A stretch of 27,889 bases of DNA, from the NCBI GenBank assembly GCA_048201975.1, contig DBFBGQ010000085.1:1-27889 (forward strand), written 5' to 3'. The DNA comes from Egerieenecus sp048201975 (GTDB taxonomy: Bacteria > Bacillota > Clostridia > Christensenellales > Aristaeellaceae). Shown here piece by piece: positions 14,725 through 23,983 of this stretch. The notes beneath the pieces are model-generated. The model was given only the letters and a program-made list of their open reading frames with translations, made no database searches and was not told the DNA's origin. Numbering within the stretch: position 1 is the first letter of the stretch; each line of letters begins with the position of its first letter. The translations under genes and the position numbers were made by a program.

Positions 14725-17700
14725 TTAGAACATGCTCAGCTGGCTGGTTTCGCTCAGGCCCTCCAGGGCGCCGTGGGTCCGCAGCAGGTCTATGACGCCG
14801 TTGCCCACCTTGCCCCGTTCCTTCAGGTCCTCCACGGAGAGGAAGGCTCCCTGCTCCCGTGCGGCCACGATGGGCAGCGCGGCGGATTCGCCCAGGCCGC
14901 CCAGGCTGGTGAAGGGGCAGCGGATGGCTCCGTCCTCAATGAGGAACTTGCGGGCGTCGCTTTTGTACAGGTCCACCGGCAGGAAATGGATACCCCGCAT
15001 GTTCATCTCCAGCACGATTTCCAGGGCCGTCTGGGCGTCCTTGTCCTTGGCGGTGGCGTTGTCCATGCTTTTGATTTCGCGGATCTTGGCGCGGCAGGTT
15101 TCCGGGTCCACCAGCATGGTGGAGGCGTCGAAGCCGTCCCCGCGCACGGTGAAGTAAGCGGCGTAGTAGGCCAGGGGATGGTGCACCTTGAACCAGGCGA
15201 TGCGCAGGGCCATGGTCACGTAGGCCACCGCGTGCCCCTTGGGGAACATGTACTTGATCTTTTTGCAGCTGTCGATGAACCAGGGGGCCACGTCGTGGTC
15301 CAGCATGGCCTGTTCCATCTCGGGCTTGAGGCCCTTGCCCTTGCGCACCGCCTCCATGGTGGTGAAGGCCAGCTTGGGCTCCACGCCCTTGTCGATGAGG
15401 TAATTCATGATGTCGTCCCGGCAGCAGACGCACTCGTTCAGCTTGGCGGTGCCGGAGCGGATGATGTCCTGGGCGTTGCCCAGCCATACGTCGGTGCCGT
15501 GGCTTAGGCCGGAGATGCGGATCAATTCCTCCATGGTGGAGGGCTGGGTATCGTCCAGCATGCCCCGGACGAAGGCGGTGCCAAACTCGGGAATGCCGAA
15601 TGTGCCGGTGGTGCAGTCAATCTGCTCCGGGGTGACGCCCAGGGCCTCCGGGGAGTGGAACAGGCTGCGCACGGCGGGATCATCCAGGGGAATATCCCGG
15701 AAGTCAATCCCCGTCAGCCCGCACAGCTCATGGATCATGGTGGGATCGTCATGGCCCAGGCAGTCCAGCTTCACCAGGATGTCGTGCATGGAGTTGAAAT
15801 CGAAGTGGGTGGTGATGAATTCGCTGTTCAGGTCGTCGGCGGGATGCTGCACGGCGGTGAACTGGTAGATCTCGTATTCCTTGGGCACCACCACCATACC
15901 CGCGGGGTGCTGGCCGGTGGTGCGCTTCACCCCCACGCAGCCCTGCACCAGGCGCTCCTTCTCGGTGTTGCCACACTGGATGTGCCGCTCCTCCAGGTAC
16001 TTGCTCACGTAGCCGTAGGCGGTCTTGTCCGCCAGGGTGCCCACGGTGCCGGCCCGGAACACGTGCCCCTCGCCGAACAGCTCCACCACCTGGTGGTGGG
16101 CCTTGGACTGGTATTCCCCCGAGAAGTTCAGGTCGATGTCGGGCACCTTGTCCCCGGCAAAGCCCAGAAACACCTCAAAGGGGATGTCGAAGCCGTCCTT
16201 GACCAGGGGGCGGCCGCAGAGGGGGCAGTCCTTGTCGGGCAGGTCCACGCCCACCTTGTACTTGCTTTTGTCCACGTCGAAAAAGCCCTTGTGGCAGTGG
16301 GGGCAGCGGTAGTGGGGGGGCAGGGCGTTCACCTCGGTGATGCCGCACATGCAGGCCACAAAGCTGGAGCCCACCGAGCCGCGGCTACCCACCAGGTAGC
16401 CGTCGTCCAGGGAGCGCTTCACCAGCCGCTCGGCAATGTTGTACAGCGTGGCGAAGCCGTAGCCGATGATGGAGCCCAGCTCCTTTTCCAAGCGTTTCAC
16501 CACGATATCGGGCAGGGGATCGCCGTACCAATCCTTGGCCGTGCCCCAGGACATGTTTTGAATGTTGTCCGCGGCGTCGGGCCAGAAGGGCTGAAAGGTG
16601 TCCTCCCCCTTGGGATGCTTGGGGAAAAGCCGCAGGGCTTCCACCTGGTCGGCAATCTTGCGCGGGTTGACAATGACCACCTCCCGGGCCTTCTCCTCCC
16701 CCAGGTAGCTGAACTCCTCCAGCATTTCCTCGGTGGTCTTGAAGTACAGGGGGGGCTGCTGGTCGCAGTCGTCATAGCCCTGACCCGCCTGGATGATGGC
16801 GCGGTTGATGGCGTTGTGGGGGTCCAGGAAATGCACGTCCCCGGTGGCCACCACGGGAATGCCCAGCTCCTCCCCCAGGCGGACGATGGTGCGGTTCAGC
16901 TCTCGCAGGCCCTCGTCGTCGGCCACCTGCCCGTCCCGGACCAGGAAGGCGTTGTTCCCGATGGGCTGAATCTCCAGGTAATCGTAAAACCGGGCGATCT
17001 TTTTCAGCTTGTCCCAATTTTCCCCGGCCAGCACCGCGCGGAAGAGCTCCCCGGCCTCGCAGGCGCTGCCCAGAATCAGCCCCTCCCGGTACTTCTGGAT
17101 GAAGCGCCGGGGCATGTGGGGGCGGCGGCGGAAATACTCCAGGTGGCCGATGGACACCAGGCGGTTGAGGTTTTCCATGCCCTTTTGGGTTTTCACCAGC
17201 AGGATGATGTGGAAGCTCTCGCCGATGGCGCCGCCCTTGAGGGCCTCGTTGAGGCCGCGGAGGGTGTTGATGCCCCGTTCCCGGGCCTCCTTGTACATCT
17301 TGGCCAGGCACAGGGCGGTGGCGGTGGCGTCATGGACGGCCCGGTGGGCGTTTTTCAGGCTGACCCCCAGCTGCTTGCATACGCTGCCCAGCTTGTGGCT
17401 CTTCATTTCGGGGTAGAGCTTGCGGGCAAAGGTGAGGGTATCCAGCACCGGGGCCTGCCAGCTCAGCCCCAGCCGGCGCAGCTCCGCCCGCAGCAGCGAG
17501 GCGTCAAAGGCGGCGTTGTGCGCGGCGATGGGGCAGTCCCCGATGAAGTCCATGAGCTTGGGGATGGCGGTCTCCGCGGTCTCCTTGTCGGCAAGCATCA
17601 TGTCGGTGATGCCGGTGAGCTCAATGATCTTGGGCTTCAGGGGCTGCCTGGGGTTGACCAGCAGGCTCAGGGAGTCCGTCACCGTGCCGCCCACCAGCTT

Positions 17701-19155
17701 CACCGCGCCGATTTCAATCACCCGGGCGGTGTTGGTGTTCAGCCCCGTGGATTCAAAGTCCAGCACCACAATGGGCTCGTCCAGGTCCCGGTCGTCGGGG
17801 GATTGGACGATCTCCGTCTCGTCGATGAGGTAGCCCTCGCAGCCGGGGATCAGCTTGATGTCCTTGCCCTTCACCGCGTTGAAGGCCGCGGGGAAGGACT
17901 GCACCACCCCGTGGTCGGTGATGGCCACGGCGGGATGCCCCCACTGGATGGCGCGCTTGATCAGGTCCCCGGCGGGGGTCAGGGCGTCCATGGTGGACAT
18001 GTTGGTGTGCATGTGCAGCTCCACCCGCTTTTCCGGGGCGTTGTCCTGCCGCTCCACACGCTCCATGGGCACCACATCCCGCACGGAGATGGACAGCTCG
18101 TGGGCGAAGTTGTCATAGAGGCATTCCCCGCGGACCTTTACGTTCATGCCCACCTTGATCTGCTCCACCTTGTCCCACACGGCCTTGCGCTCCTCGGCGG
18201 TGATGGGCTCCGGGGGCGCGTCGTCCTCCCGCTTGCGGCCGAAGCGGTTGCGGTAGCGCAGAAAGATCTTGCACAGGATGGAGGAGGTGTAGTCCGTCAC
18301 CGCAAAGGTGAGTAGCAGCATTTCCCCGCCCTTGAGCTCCTTGGTTTCCAGCTTGAAAATGTCCCCCTGCACGGTGACCAGCCCCGCGTCGCTGGTGAGC
18401 TCCTTCATCTCCACGGGCCGGTCGGCGATGGCGCGGCCTAGAATGGCCTTGCCCAAGGCATGGTCGGTCATCATGGGGGCCAGGGGAGCCCGGGGCTTGG
18501 GCTCGGTCTCAGGCTTGTCATGCTTCTCGGCGGGCTTGCGCTCCCGCTTTTCGGCGGGCTCCTTCCGGGGCTGCTTTTCCGCGGGCGCGGCGTTTTGCTG
18601 CAGCTGGGCCAGGGTATAGACCTGCTCCTGCTCCTTGCGCCGGGCCTCCCGCAGGGCGGCCAGCCGGGCCTCCTGATCCCCGGCCACGGCCAGCTCCACC
18701 TTCACCTCAATGCCGAAAATATCCTTCACCGCCTGGGTCAGGCGGCCCGCCACCCCCTGCCTGCCCATGAACTCCAGGGAGAAGGGGTCGGGGAAGGTCA
18801 GGGTGATCCGCTCCCCGTCGCAGCGCCAGTCCATCTGGTCCATCCAGCTGATGGAAGCGGGGTAGTTCCGCTTGAGAAAGTCCACAAACACCTGCTTGTA
18901 GTTTTCAATATGCGCCAGGAAGTCCTGGGCCAGGGAGGGGCTCACCACCCGCAGGGCCAGGGGGCACTGGGTAAACACCTGCCGCAGCACCCGCTCCATC
19001 TTCAAAAAGGCGGCCTCCTCCACCAGCACGTCGCTTTGGAAGGTGATGTACGCCTTGCCCTGGGGCTTTACATACACCACGTGGGGGGTATGCAGCTGCC
19101 CCTTGAGCTGGGGCAGCTCGCCATAGATGCGGCTTAACAAATCTTCGTAGCTCAT
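14725..19155 (-). CDS. polC: DNA polymerase III alpha subunit, Gram-positive PolC type
   Basis: The replicative DNA polymerase with built-in proofreading, 1476 aa, normal length. Domain order: N-terminal domains (1-160), a charged Lys/Glu/Pro linker (160-225), OB fold (250-365), PHP domain beginning HMHTNMS (381-387), an inserted DEDDh 3'-5' exonuclease (DFEST 466-470, HNAAFD 546-551, HRAVHDA 604-610), the rest of PHP, then the polymerase. The polymerase carries GSRGSVGSS (923-931), a four-Cys zinc site (C951, C954, C977, C980) and the catalytic PDIDLNF (1005-1011, D1006 and D1008). All key residues are present. The ATG at 19155 overlaps the GNAT stop as ATGA, with GGAGG 4 bases upstream. A strong terminator follows. 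Confidence 0.98.
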   Translation of the reverse strand: MSYEDLLSRIYGELPQLKGQLHTPHVVYVKPQGKAYITFQSDVLVEEAAFLKMERVLRQVFTQCPLALRVVSPSLAQDFLAHIENYKQVFVDFLKRNYPASISWMDQMDWRCDGERITLTFPDPFSLEFMGRQGVAGRLTQAVKDIFGIEVKVELAVAGDQEARLAALREARRKEQEQVYTLAQLQQNAAPAEKQPRKEPAEKRERKPAEKHDKPETEPKPRAPLAPMMTDHALGKAILGRAIADRPVEMKELTSDAGLVTVQGDIFKLETKELKGGEMLLLTFAVTDYTSSILCKIFLRYRNRFGRKREDDAPPEPITAEERKAVWDKVEQIKVGMNVKVRGECLYDNFAHELSISVRDVVPMERVERQDNAPEKRVELHMHTNMSTMDALTPAGDLIKRAIQWGHPAVAITDHGVVQSFPAAFNAVKGKDIKLIPGCEGYLIDETEIVQSPDDRDLDEPIVVLDFESTGLNTNTARVIEIGAVKLVGGTVTDSLSLLVNPRQPLKPKIIELTGITDMMLADKETAETAIPKLMDFIGDCPIAAHNAAFDASLLRAELRRLGLSWQAPVLDTLTFARKLYPEMKSHKLGSVCKQLGVSLKNAHRAVHDATATALCLAKMYKEARERGINTLRGLNEALKGGAIGESFHIILLVKTQKGMENLNRLVSIGHLEYFRRRPHMPRRFIQKYREGLILGSACEAGELFRAVLAGENWDKLKKIARFYDYLEIQPIGNNAFLVRDGQVADDEGLRELNRTIVRLGEELGIPVVATGDVHFLDPHNAINRAIIQAGQGYDDCDQQPPLYFKTTEEMLEEFSYLGEEKAREVVIVNPRKIADQVEALRLFPKHPKGEDTFQPFWPDAADNIQNMSWGTAKDWYGDPLPDIVVKRLEKELGSIIGYGFATLYNIAERLVKRSLDDGYLVGSRGSVGSSFVACMCGITEVNALPPHYRCPHCHKGFFDVDKSKYKVGVDLPDKDCPLCGRPLVKDGFDIPFEVFLGFAGDKVPDIDLNFSGEYQSKAHHQVVELFGEGHVFRAGTVGTLADKTAYGYVSKYLEERHIQCGNTEKERLVQGCVGVKRTTGQHPAGMVVVPKEYEIYQFTAVQHPADDLNSEFITTHFDFNSMHDILVKLDCLGHDDPTMIHELCGLTGIDFRDIPLDDPAVRSLFHSPEALGVTPEQIDCTTGTFGIPEFGTAFVRGMLDDTQPSTMEELIRISGLSHGTDVWLGNAQDIIRSGTAKLNECVCCRDDIMNYLIDKGVEPKLAFTTMEAVRKGKGLKPEMEQAMLDHDVAPWFIDSCKKIKYMFPKGHAVAYVTMALRIAWFKVHHPLAYYAAYFTVRGDGFDASTMLVDPETCRAKIREIKSMDNATAKDKDAQTALEIVLEMNMRGIHFLPVDLYKSDARKFLIEDGAIRCPFTSLGGLGESAALPIVAAREQGAFLSVEDLKERGKVGNGVIDLLRTHGALEGLSETSQLSMF

Positions 19156-19604
19156 GGGGCCTCCCTTCCGCCATCCCGCTGGAGAATCAGCCGGGTGGCG
19201 CCTATCGCTTGTACGGTCTGGAAACCCAGGCGCTCATACAGCGCCCGGGCCCGGACGTTTTTTGCAAACACATACAGGAACACCGGCCCCGATATCCCCG
19301 CCAGCAGCTCCCGGAGCACCGCGCCGCCCACGCCCTGCCCGCGATACGCCGGCAGAATGTAGAAGTCGTCCAGCTCCGTTTTCCCCTCCGCCGGGGCCAG
19401 GCGAAAATATCCCACCAGCGTTTCGCCCCGGTAAATGCGGCGATATTCGCCCAGATGCCCGGCAATCTTCCGCCGCATCCAGTCCATGACCCGGTCGTAG
19501 GGAATATGCTCCACATCCTCGTAGGCGTCCACCAGCTCCTTTGCCTGGGCAAAGATCACGGGGACGTCCTCCTCCCGTGCCGGGGCGTAGCGCAGCTGCA
19601 TCAT
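19152..19604 (-). CDS. GNAT-family N-acetyltransferase
   Basis: A 150-aa acyltransferase with the acetyl-CoA pyrophosphate loop YRGQGVGG (87-94), preceded by the LDDFYILPAYR strand and followed by the FAKNVRARALYERLGF motif B helix. The substrate is unknown. Two adjacent Met codons begin the protein; the first (19604) has AGGAGG 7 bases upstream, so it is chosen. The frame stays open upstream to 19715 but would then pass through a terminator-like hairpin. The gene overlaps polC by four bases (ATGA), which ties its translation to the replicative polymerase. In Bacillus a proS gene sits in this part of the cluster; it is absent here. Confidence 0.9.
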   Translation of the reverse strand: MMQLRYAPAREEDVPVIFAQAKELVDAYEDVEHIPYDRVMDWMRRKIAGHLGEYRRIYRGETLVGYFRLAPAEGKTELDDFYILPAYRGQGVGGAVLRELLAGISGPVFLYVFAKNVRARALYERLGFQTVQAIGATRLILQRDGGREAP

Positions 19605-19633
19605 CCGTATCCCTCCTGCAATCTCCTGTCCCC

Positions 19634-19684
19634 AAAAGGCAACGGAAGGGAGGGGCCTTGCGCCGCCTCCCCGGACCGTTGCGC
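19634..19684 (-). terminator. Terminator-like hairpin between ispG and GNAT-polC
   Basis: On the minus strand CAACGG pairs with CCGTTG and GGGAGG with CCTCCC, followed by TTTT. It lies in the 107-base gap after ispG. No convincing promoter is visible between it and the GNAT start, so it could act as a partial terminator or attenuator ahead of polC. Confidence 0.6.
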
Positions 19685-19711
19685 CGGTTTTTTCGATTTT
19701 TCCCCTGGGGC

Positions 19712-20794
19712 TCACTCGGCGGCGCCTCCGGCCGCTTCCTTCTCCCGCTGGGCCGCAATGGCCCGGGCCGCGGCAATCAGCGCCTGGGCCAGATCGCCAT
19801 CCACCCGCCGGGCGGTTTGCCCCTTGACAAACAGCGCGCCGCCGGACTTGCCCCCGGCGATGCCCACATCGGCCTCCCGGGCCTCCCCGGGGCCGTTGAC
19901 GATGCAGCCCATCACGGCCACCTTCAGCGGCACGCGGATATCCCGCAGCTCCCTTTCCACCCGGGCGGCAATGCCCGCCACATCAATGCAGGTGCGGCCG
20001 CAGGTGGGGCAGGAAACCAGCTGCACCCCCTGGGTGCGCAGGCCGATGGCCCGGAGAATGTCCCAGGCGGCCTGGGCCTCGGGGAGGGGATCCCCGGTGA
20101 GGCTCACGCGGATGGTATCCCCGATGCCGTCCAGCAGCAGCGAGCCGATGCCGATGGCGCTCTTGATGGTGCCCTGCCCGGGGAGCCCCGCCTCGGTCAC
20201 GCCCACATGCAGGGGATAATCGCACCGCTGCGCCGCCAGGCGGTAGGTTTCCACGGTCAGGCGCACGTCGCTGGCCTTCATGGACAGCACGATGTCCTCA
20301 AAGCCGGCCTTTTCCAGCATGCGCGCGTGCTGCAGGGCGCTCTCCACCATGCCCGCCGCGGTGGGCCCGCCGTACTTTTCCAGGATGTCCTTCTCAATGG
20401 AGCCGCTGTTCACCCCGATGCGGATGGGAATGCGGTGCATCCGGGCGCAATCGGCCAGCAGGCGGACGTTGGCCTCCCCGCCGATGTTGCCGGGATTGAT
20501 GCGCAGCTTGCTAATGCCATTTTCCGCGGCCATGATGGCCAGGGTGTGGTCAAAGTGAATATCCGCCACCAGGGGGCAGGGGGAGCCGTCCACCAGCTGG
20601 CGAACGGCCCGGGCGCAGGCGGCGTCGTACACGCTCACCCGCACCAGGTCGCAGCCCGCGGCGTGCAGCGCGCGAATCTGGGCCAGTGTCTTATCCACAT
20701 CCCGGGTGTCGGTGTTGGTCATGGACTGAACCCAGACCGGGTTATGGCCGCCCATGACCAGCCGGCCTACGGATACCTTGCGCGTTTCGTACAT
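19712..20794 (-). CDS. ispG: 4-hydroxy-3-methylbut-2-enyl-diphosphate synthase IspG
   Basis: Converts methylerythritol cyclodiphosphate to HMBPP, the penultimate step of the MEP isoprenoid pathway, using a [4Fe-4S] cluster. The protein is 360 aa, the short bacterial form without the plant insert. It has a TIM-barrel half starting with VSVGRLVMGGHNPVWVQSM, LRINPGNIG (97-105), and the cluster ligands in SCPTCGRTC (C262, C265) and GCIVNGPGEA (C297, E304). All are intact. GGAGG lies 8 bases before the ATG, 25 bases after rseP. It belongs with dxr, two genes upstream. An oxygen-sensitive cluster enzyme fits an anaerobe. Confidence 0.97.
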   Translation of the reverse strand: MYETRKVSVGRLVMGGHNPVWVQSMTNTDTRDVDKTLAQIRALHAAGCDLVRVSVYDAACARAVRQLVDGSPCPLVADIHFDHTLAIMAAENGISKLRINPGNIGGEANVRLLADCARMHRIPIRIGVNSGSIEKDILEKYGGPTAAGMVESALQHARMLEKAGFEDIVLSMKASDVRLTVETYRLAAQRCDYPLHVGVTEAGLPGQGTIKSAIGIGSLLLDGIGDTIRVSLTGDPLPEAQAAWDILRAIGLRTQGVQLVSCPTCGRTCIDVAGIAARVERELRDIRVPLKVAVMGCIVNGPGEAREADVGIAGGKSGGALFVKGQTARRVDGDLAQALIAAARAIAAQREKEAAGGAAE

Positions 20795-20819
20795 CCCGCA
20801 TCCCTCCGCTTGCGTAAGT

Positions 20820-21893
20820 TTATTGGAACAGCCGCAGCACGTCCTTGTAGGTAAAGAAGATCATCAATCCCAGCAGCAGCACATAGCCCGTCAGGTGGAC
20901 CATGGCTTCCCGGCGGGGGGGCACGGGCTTGCGCCGGATGGCCTCCACCACCATGAACAGGAACCGGGAGCCGTCCAGCCCGGGAATGGGCAGCAGATTC
21001 ATGATGCCCAGGTTGATGGAGATCACCACCAGCAGGTTGACAAAGCTGTCAAAGCCCCCCTGCTGCACCTGGTCGGATACCATCGAGATCACGCCCACGG
21101 GCCCGGCGGTCTGGTCCAGCCCCGCGCCGGTGGTCACCAGATCCTTCAGCGCGCTGAAGATCAGTCCCCCCGCGTAGACGCAGTTGGCCCAGCTGTTCTC
21201 CACCGACGCCACAAAGCCCAGGGATTGCCGCTCCATCTCATAGGCGGCCCCCACGGTGATGCCCAGGCGGTACTTGCCCTCCGCCTCGTCGTAAAAGGGG
21301 GTCATCTGGGTGTCGAAGGTGGTGTCCCCCCGCTGCACGGTCAGCTGCATGGGGCCATCCCCGTCATAGGCGGCGATGGCGTTGAGCAGCGTATCGGTGG
21401 TGCCGTCCAGCACGTCGACCCCGTCGATGCGGGTGATCACGTCCCCGGCCTGGAGCCCCGCCTCCTGGGCCGGGCCGCTCTCCACCTGGTCGATGTAGGG
21501 ATAGGCCGCCACCGGCACCTGCGCCCCGGCAATCCAGAAGTATAGCGTCAGCACCACAAAGGCCAGCACAAAGTTCATCCCAGGCCCCATGAGCACAGTG
21601 AGCATCCGCTTCCACACGCTCTGCCGGCTGTAGGCCCGGGGATCGTCCAGGGTTTTGCCCTCCGCGTCGTCCTCCCCGTAAAAGGCGCAGTAGCCGCCCA
21701 TGGGAATGGCCCGCAGGGAGAAGGCCGTCTCGTGCTTCTTGCTCTTCCAGCCCAGCAGCTTGGGCCCGAAGCCGATGGAAAACTCCATCACCCCGATGCC
21801 CGTGAGCCGCGCCGCAATGAAGTGCCCCCACTCGTGCACCATAATCAGAATGCCCAGCAGTAAAATGGCCAACAGGACGTACAATACCGTCAT
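20820..21893 (-). CDS. rseP: RseP/RasP-type site-2 intramembrane metalloprotease
   Basis: An integral membrane zinc protease of family M50B, 357 aa. The catalytic HEWGH (20-24) lies in the first membrane helix, a PDZ domain spans about 130-200 (GPAQEAGLQAGDVI), and the third zinc ligand is D307 in NLLPIPGLDG. It cleaves anti-sigma factors or signal-peptide remnants within the membrane; its local target is not shown. The start ATG overlaps the dxr stop as ATGA, with AAAGGAG in the end of dxr as ribosome site. The family is usually found in this place in Bacillota. Confidence 0.96.
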   Translation of the reverse strand: MTVLYVLLAILLLGILIMVHEWGHFIAARLTGIGVMEFSIGFGPKLLGWKSKKHETAFSLRAIPMGGYCAFYGEDDAEGKTLDDPRAYSRQSVWKRMLTVLMGPGMNFVLAFVVLTLYFWIAGAQVPVAAYPYIDQVESGPAQEAGLQAGDVITRIDGVDVLDGTTDTLLNAIAAYDGDGPMQLTVQRGDTTFDTQMTPFYDEAEGKYRLGITVGAAYEMERQSLGFVASVENSWANCVYAGGLIFSALKDLVTTGAGLDQTAGPVGVISMVSDQVQQGGFDSFVNLLVVISINLGIMNLLPIPGLDGSRFLFMVVEAIRRKPVPPRREAMVHLTGYVLLLGLMIFFTYKDVLRLFQ

Positions 21894-23050
21894 AGTTCTC
21901 CTTTCATGCGGCGCAGCTGGGCGTCCACCGCCCGCCGGGCCGCTTGATCCGCCGCGAAAATTTCCTCCAGGGTGCCGGCGGGCAACCCTGGCAGGGCCTC
22001 CAGGGCCCCTTCCACCAGGCGCGCAATGGCGCCAAAGGGAATCTCCTCCCGCAGGAAGGCGGCCACCGCGGCCTCATTGGCCCCATTGAGCACGGCGCAG
22101 GCCGCGCCCCCCGCCCGCAGGCATTCCCCCGCCAGGCGCAGCGCCGGGAAGCGCTCCGGGTCCCCCTTTTCAAATGTCAGGCTCCCCAGGGCAAACAGGT
22201 CCAATGCGTCGCCCCCTGTGGCCAGGCGTTCCGGGTAGCTCATGGCGTAGAGGATGGGCAGGCGCATGTCCGGCGTGCCCATCTGCCCGATCACCGCCCC
22301 GTCGGCGAATTCCACCGCCGAGTGCAGGATGCTCTGGGGGTGTACCACCACCTGAATGCGCTCCGCAGGCATGTCGAAAAGCCAGCGGGCTTCCATGATC
22401 TCCAGGGCCTTGTTGAACATGGAGGCGGAGTCCACGGTAATTTTGGCGCCCATGCTCCAGTTGGGGTGGCGCAGGGCCTGGGCCGGGGTGGCCCGGTCCA
22501 TGGCTTCACGGGTCCAGGTGCGGAAGGGTCCCCCCGAGGCCGTGAGCAGCAGCCGCACGGGCCGGTTGCCCCCCGCCCCTTGCAGGCACTGGAAAATGGC
22601 GCTGTGCTCGCTGTCCACGGGCAGCAGGGGTTTCCCCGCCCGCCGGGCCGCGTCCACCACCAGGTGTCCGCCGGTTACCAGCGCCTCCTTGTTGGCCAGG
22701 AGCACCTGGCGTCCCGCCTCCAGGGCGTCCATGACGCTTTGCAGCCCGGCAATGCCCACCACGGCCACCAGCACCATGTCCGCCTCCACCTCCGCGGCGG
22801 CGGCATGCAATGCCTCCGGGCCCATGACCCAGCGGCAGAACCGGCAGTCCGCCGGGATCTCCTCCAGGGGAATGGGCTCCACCAGCCCGGCCACCTCCGG
22901 GCGGAAGGCCCGCACCTGCGCAAAGAGCAGGTCCTTGTTCCGCCGGGCGGTCAGGGCACGGACCGTGAAGCGGTCCGGATGCAGGGCCGCCACCTGCAGC
23001 GCCTGGGTGCCGATGGAACCTGTGCTGCCTAGTATATTCAACGAACGCAT
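21890..23050 (-). CDS. dxr: 1-deoxy-D-xylulose-5-phosphate reductoisomerase
   Basis: First committed enzyme of the MEP pathway: it isomerises and reduces DXP to MEP with NADPH. The protein is 386 aa. The NADPH-binding GSTGSIGTQ is at 8-16, NKEALV at 120-125, and the metal-binding Asp and Glu in VDSEHSA (145-151); a further Lys/Glu pair lies in FNKALEIMEARWLF. The C-terminal helical domain is complete. GGGAG lies 7 bases before the ATG. It follows cdsA after 75 bases, a gap that holds a small GCCGGG/CCCGGC hairpin without a T-run, and overlaps rseP. Confidence 0.97.
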   Translation of the reverse strand: MRSLNILGSTGSIGTQALQVAALHPDRFTVRALTARRNKDLLFAQVRAFRPEVAGLVEPIPLEEIPADCRFCRWVMGPEALHAAAAEVEADMVLVAVVGIAGLQSVMDALEAGRQVLLANKEALVTGGHLVVDAARRAGKPLLPVDSEHSAIFQCLQGAGGNRPVRLLLTASGGPFRTWTREAMDRATPAQALRHPNWSMGAKITVDSASMFNKALEIMEARWLFDMPAERIQVVVHPQSILHSAVEFADGAVIGQMGTPDMRLPILYAMSYPERLATGGDALDLFALGSLTFEKGDPERFPALRLAGECLRAGGAACAVLNGANEAAVAAFLREEIPFGAIARLVEGALEALPGLPAGTLEEIFAADQAARRAVDAQLRRMKGEL

Positions 23051-23125
23051 AAGCTATCTCCCTGCTTCGCCGCCGGGAAAGCCCGGCTCAAATTGCTAAA
23101 AAAACCATGCTTTTTCCCCGCTGGA

Positions 23126-23947
23126 TCACAGGCCGTGGAGCAGCCGGTAGCAGATCATCACCACCGCCATGAACAGAATGCTGTCCAGCCGGTCCAGCAT
23201 GCCTCCATGGCCGGGGAACAGGTTGGAGAAATCCTTGATGCCGCAGTGCCGCTTCACCAGGGAGGCGAACAGGTCGCCCATCTGCCCGGCCACGCCGCCC
23301 ACCAGGCCCAGCAGCGCGTATTCCCACCAGCGGGGAAGCAGCGCCAGGGTTTCCTGGTCGCACAGCATCAGGCTCACCAGCCCCACCGCCGCGGCCGCCA
23401 GCAGGCTGCCCACCAGCCCAGCCACCGCCCCGGAGATGGTCTTGTTGGGGCTCACCGCCGGGCACAGCTTCGGCCCGCGCACCCGGCTGCCCACGAAAAA
23501 GGCCACCGTATCCCCCAGCACGGGAATGGCGAAGAGCAGCCAGAGCAGCACCACCTGCAGGGCCTTGGGCTGCAGCTGCGCCAGGGCCACAATGCACATG
23601 CCCGGCAGCACAATGGTGAACAGGGGCAGCATGCTCAGCACCGCATCCTCCAGGCGGGGCTCGTCCCGGAAGACCACGCAGATCATGGTCACCAGGCACA
23701 CGCCGCCCAGCAGCGGCACGATCATCTCCTCGCCCCCCAGGGCCACCAGCGGCACCACCAGCGCCATGGCCAGCCATGTGGGCCAGGATACGGGCCGGTG
23801 CCCCGCCACGCCCAGGGCGTGGTATTCCTCATGCATGGCAAAGCACAGGCAGACGATTGCGGCCACCCCCATGACAACTCCGCCAAAGTAGATCAGCACA
23901 ATCAGCAGCGCCGACAGCGCCACACCCGTCGCAAGCCTTTGTCCCAT
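23126..23947 (-). CDS. cdsA: Phosphatidate cytidylyltransferase CdsA
   Basis: A membrane enzyme making CDP-diacylglycerol, the precursor of acidic phospholipids and cardiolipin, from phosphatidate and CTP. The 273-aa protein has about seven or eight hydrophobic helices and the full family signature at 229-255 (SLVKRHCGIKDFS, PGHGGMLDRLD). The upstream PNKTISGAVAG segment and Asp146 in VLGDTVAFF are also conserved. AAGGAG lies 6 bases before the ATG, and the gene starts 36 bases after uppS, as is usual in this cluster. Confidence 0.97.
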   Translation of the reverse strand: MGQRLATGVALSALLIVLIYFGGVVMGVAAIVCLCFAMHEEYHALGVAGHRPVSWPTWLAMALVVPLVALGGEEMIVPLLGGVCLVTMICVVFRDEPRLEDAVLSMLPLFTIVLPGMCIVALAQLQPKALQVVLLWLLFAIPVLGDTVAFFVGSRVRGPKLCPAVSPNKTISGAVAGLVGSLLAAAAVGLVSLMLCDQETLALLPRWWEYALLGLVGGVAGQMGDLFASLVKRHCGIKDFSNLFPGHGGMLDRLDSILFMAVVMICYRLLHGL

Positions 23948-23983
23948 GGTTTTCTCCTTTTCTTTCGATTGCTCTCTTTCCGC

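Noticed and set aside
15655..18315. An 886-codon plus-strand open frame opposite polC
   Set aside because: It is a mirror of the G/C-ending codons of polC, rich in His, Gly and Val with no domain or hydrophobic pattern. PolC itself has all its motifs intact.
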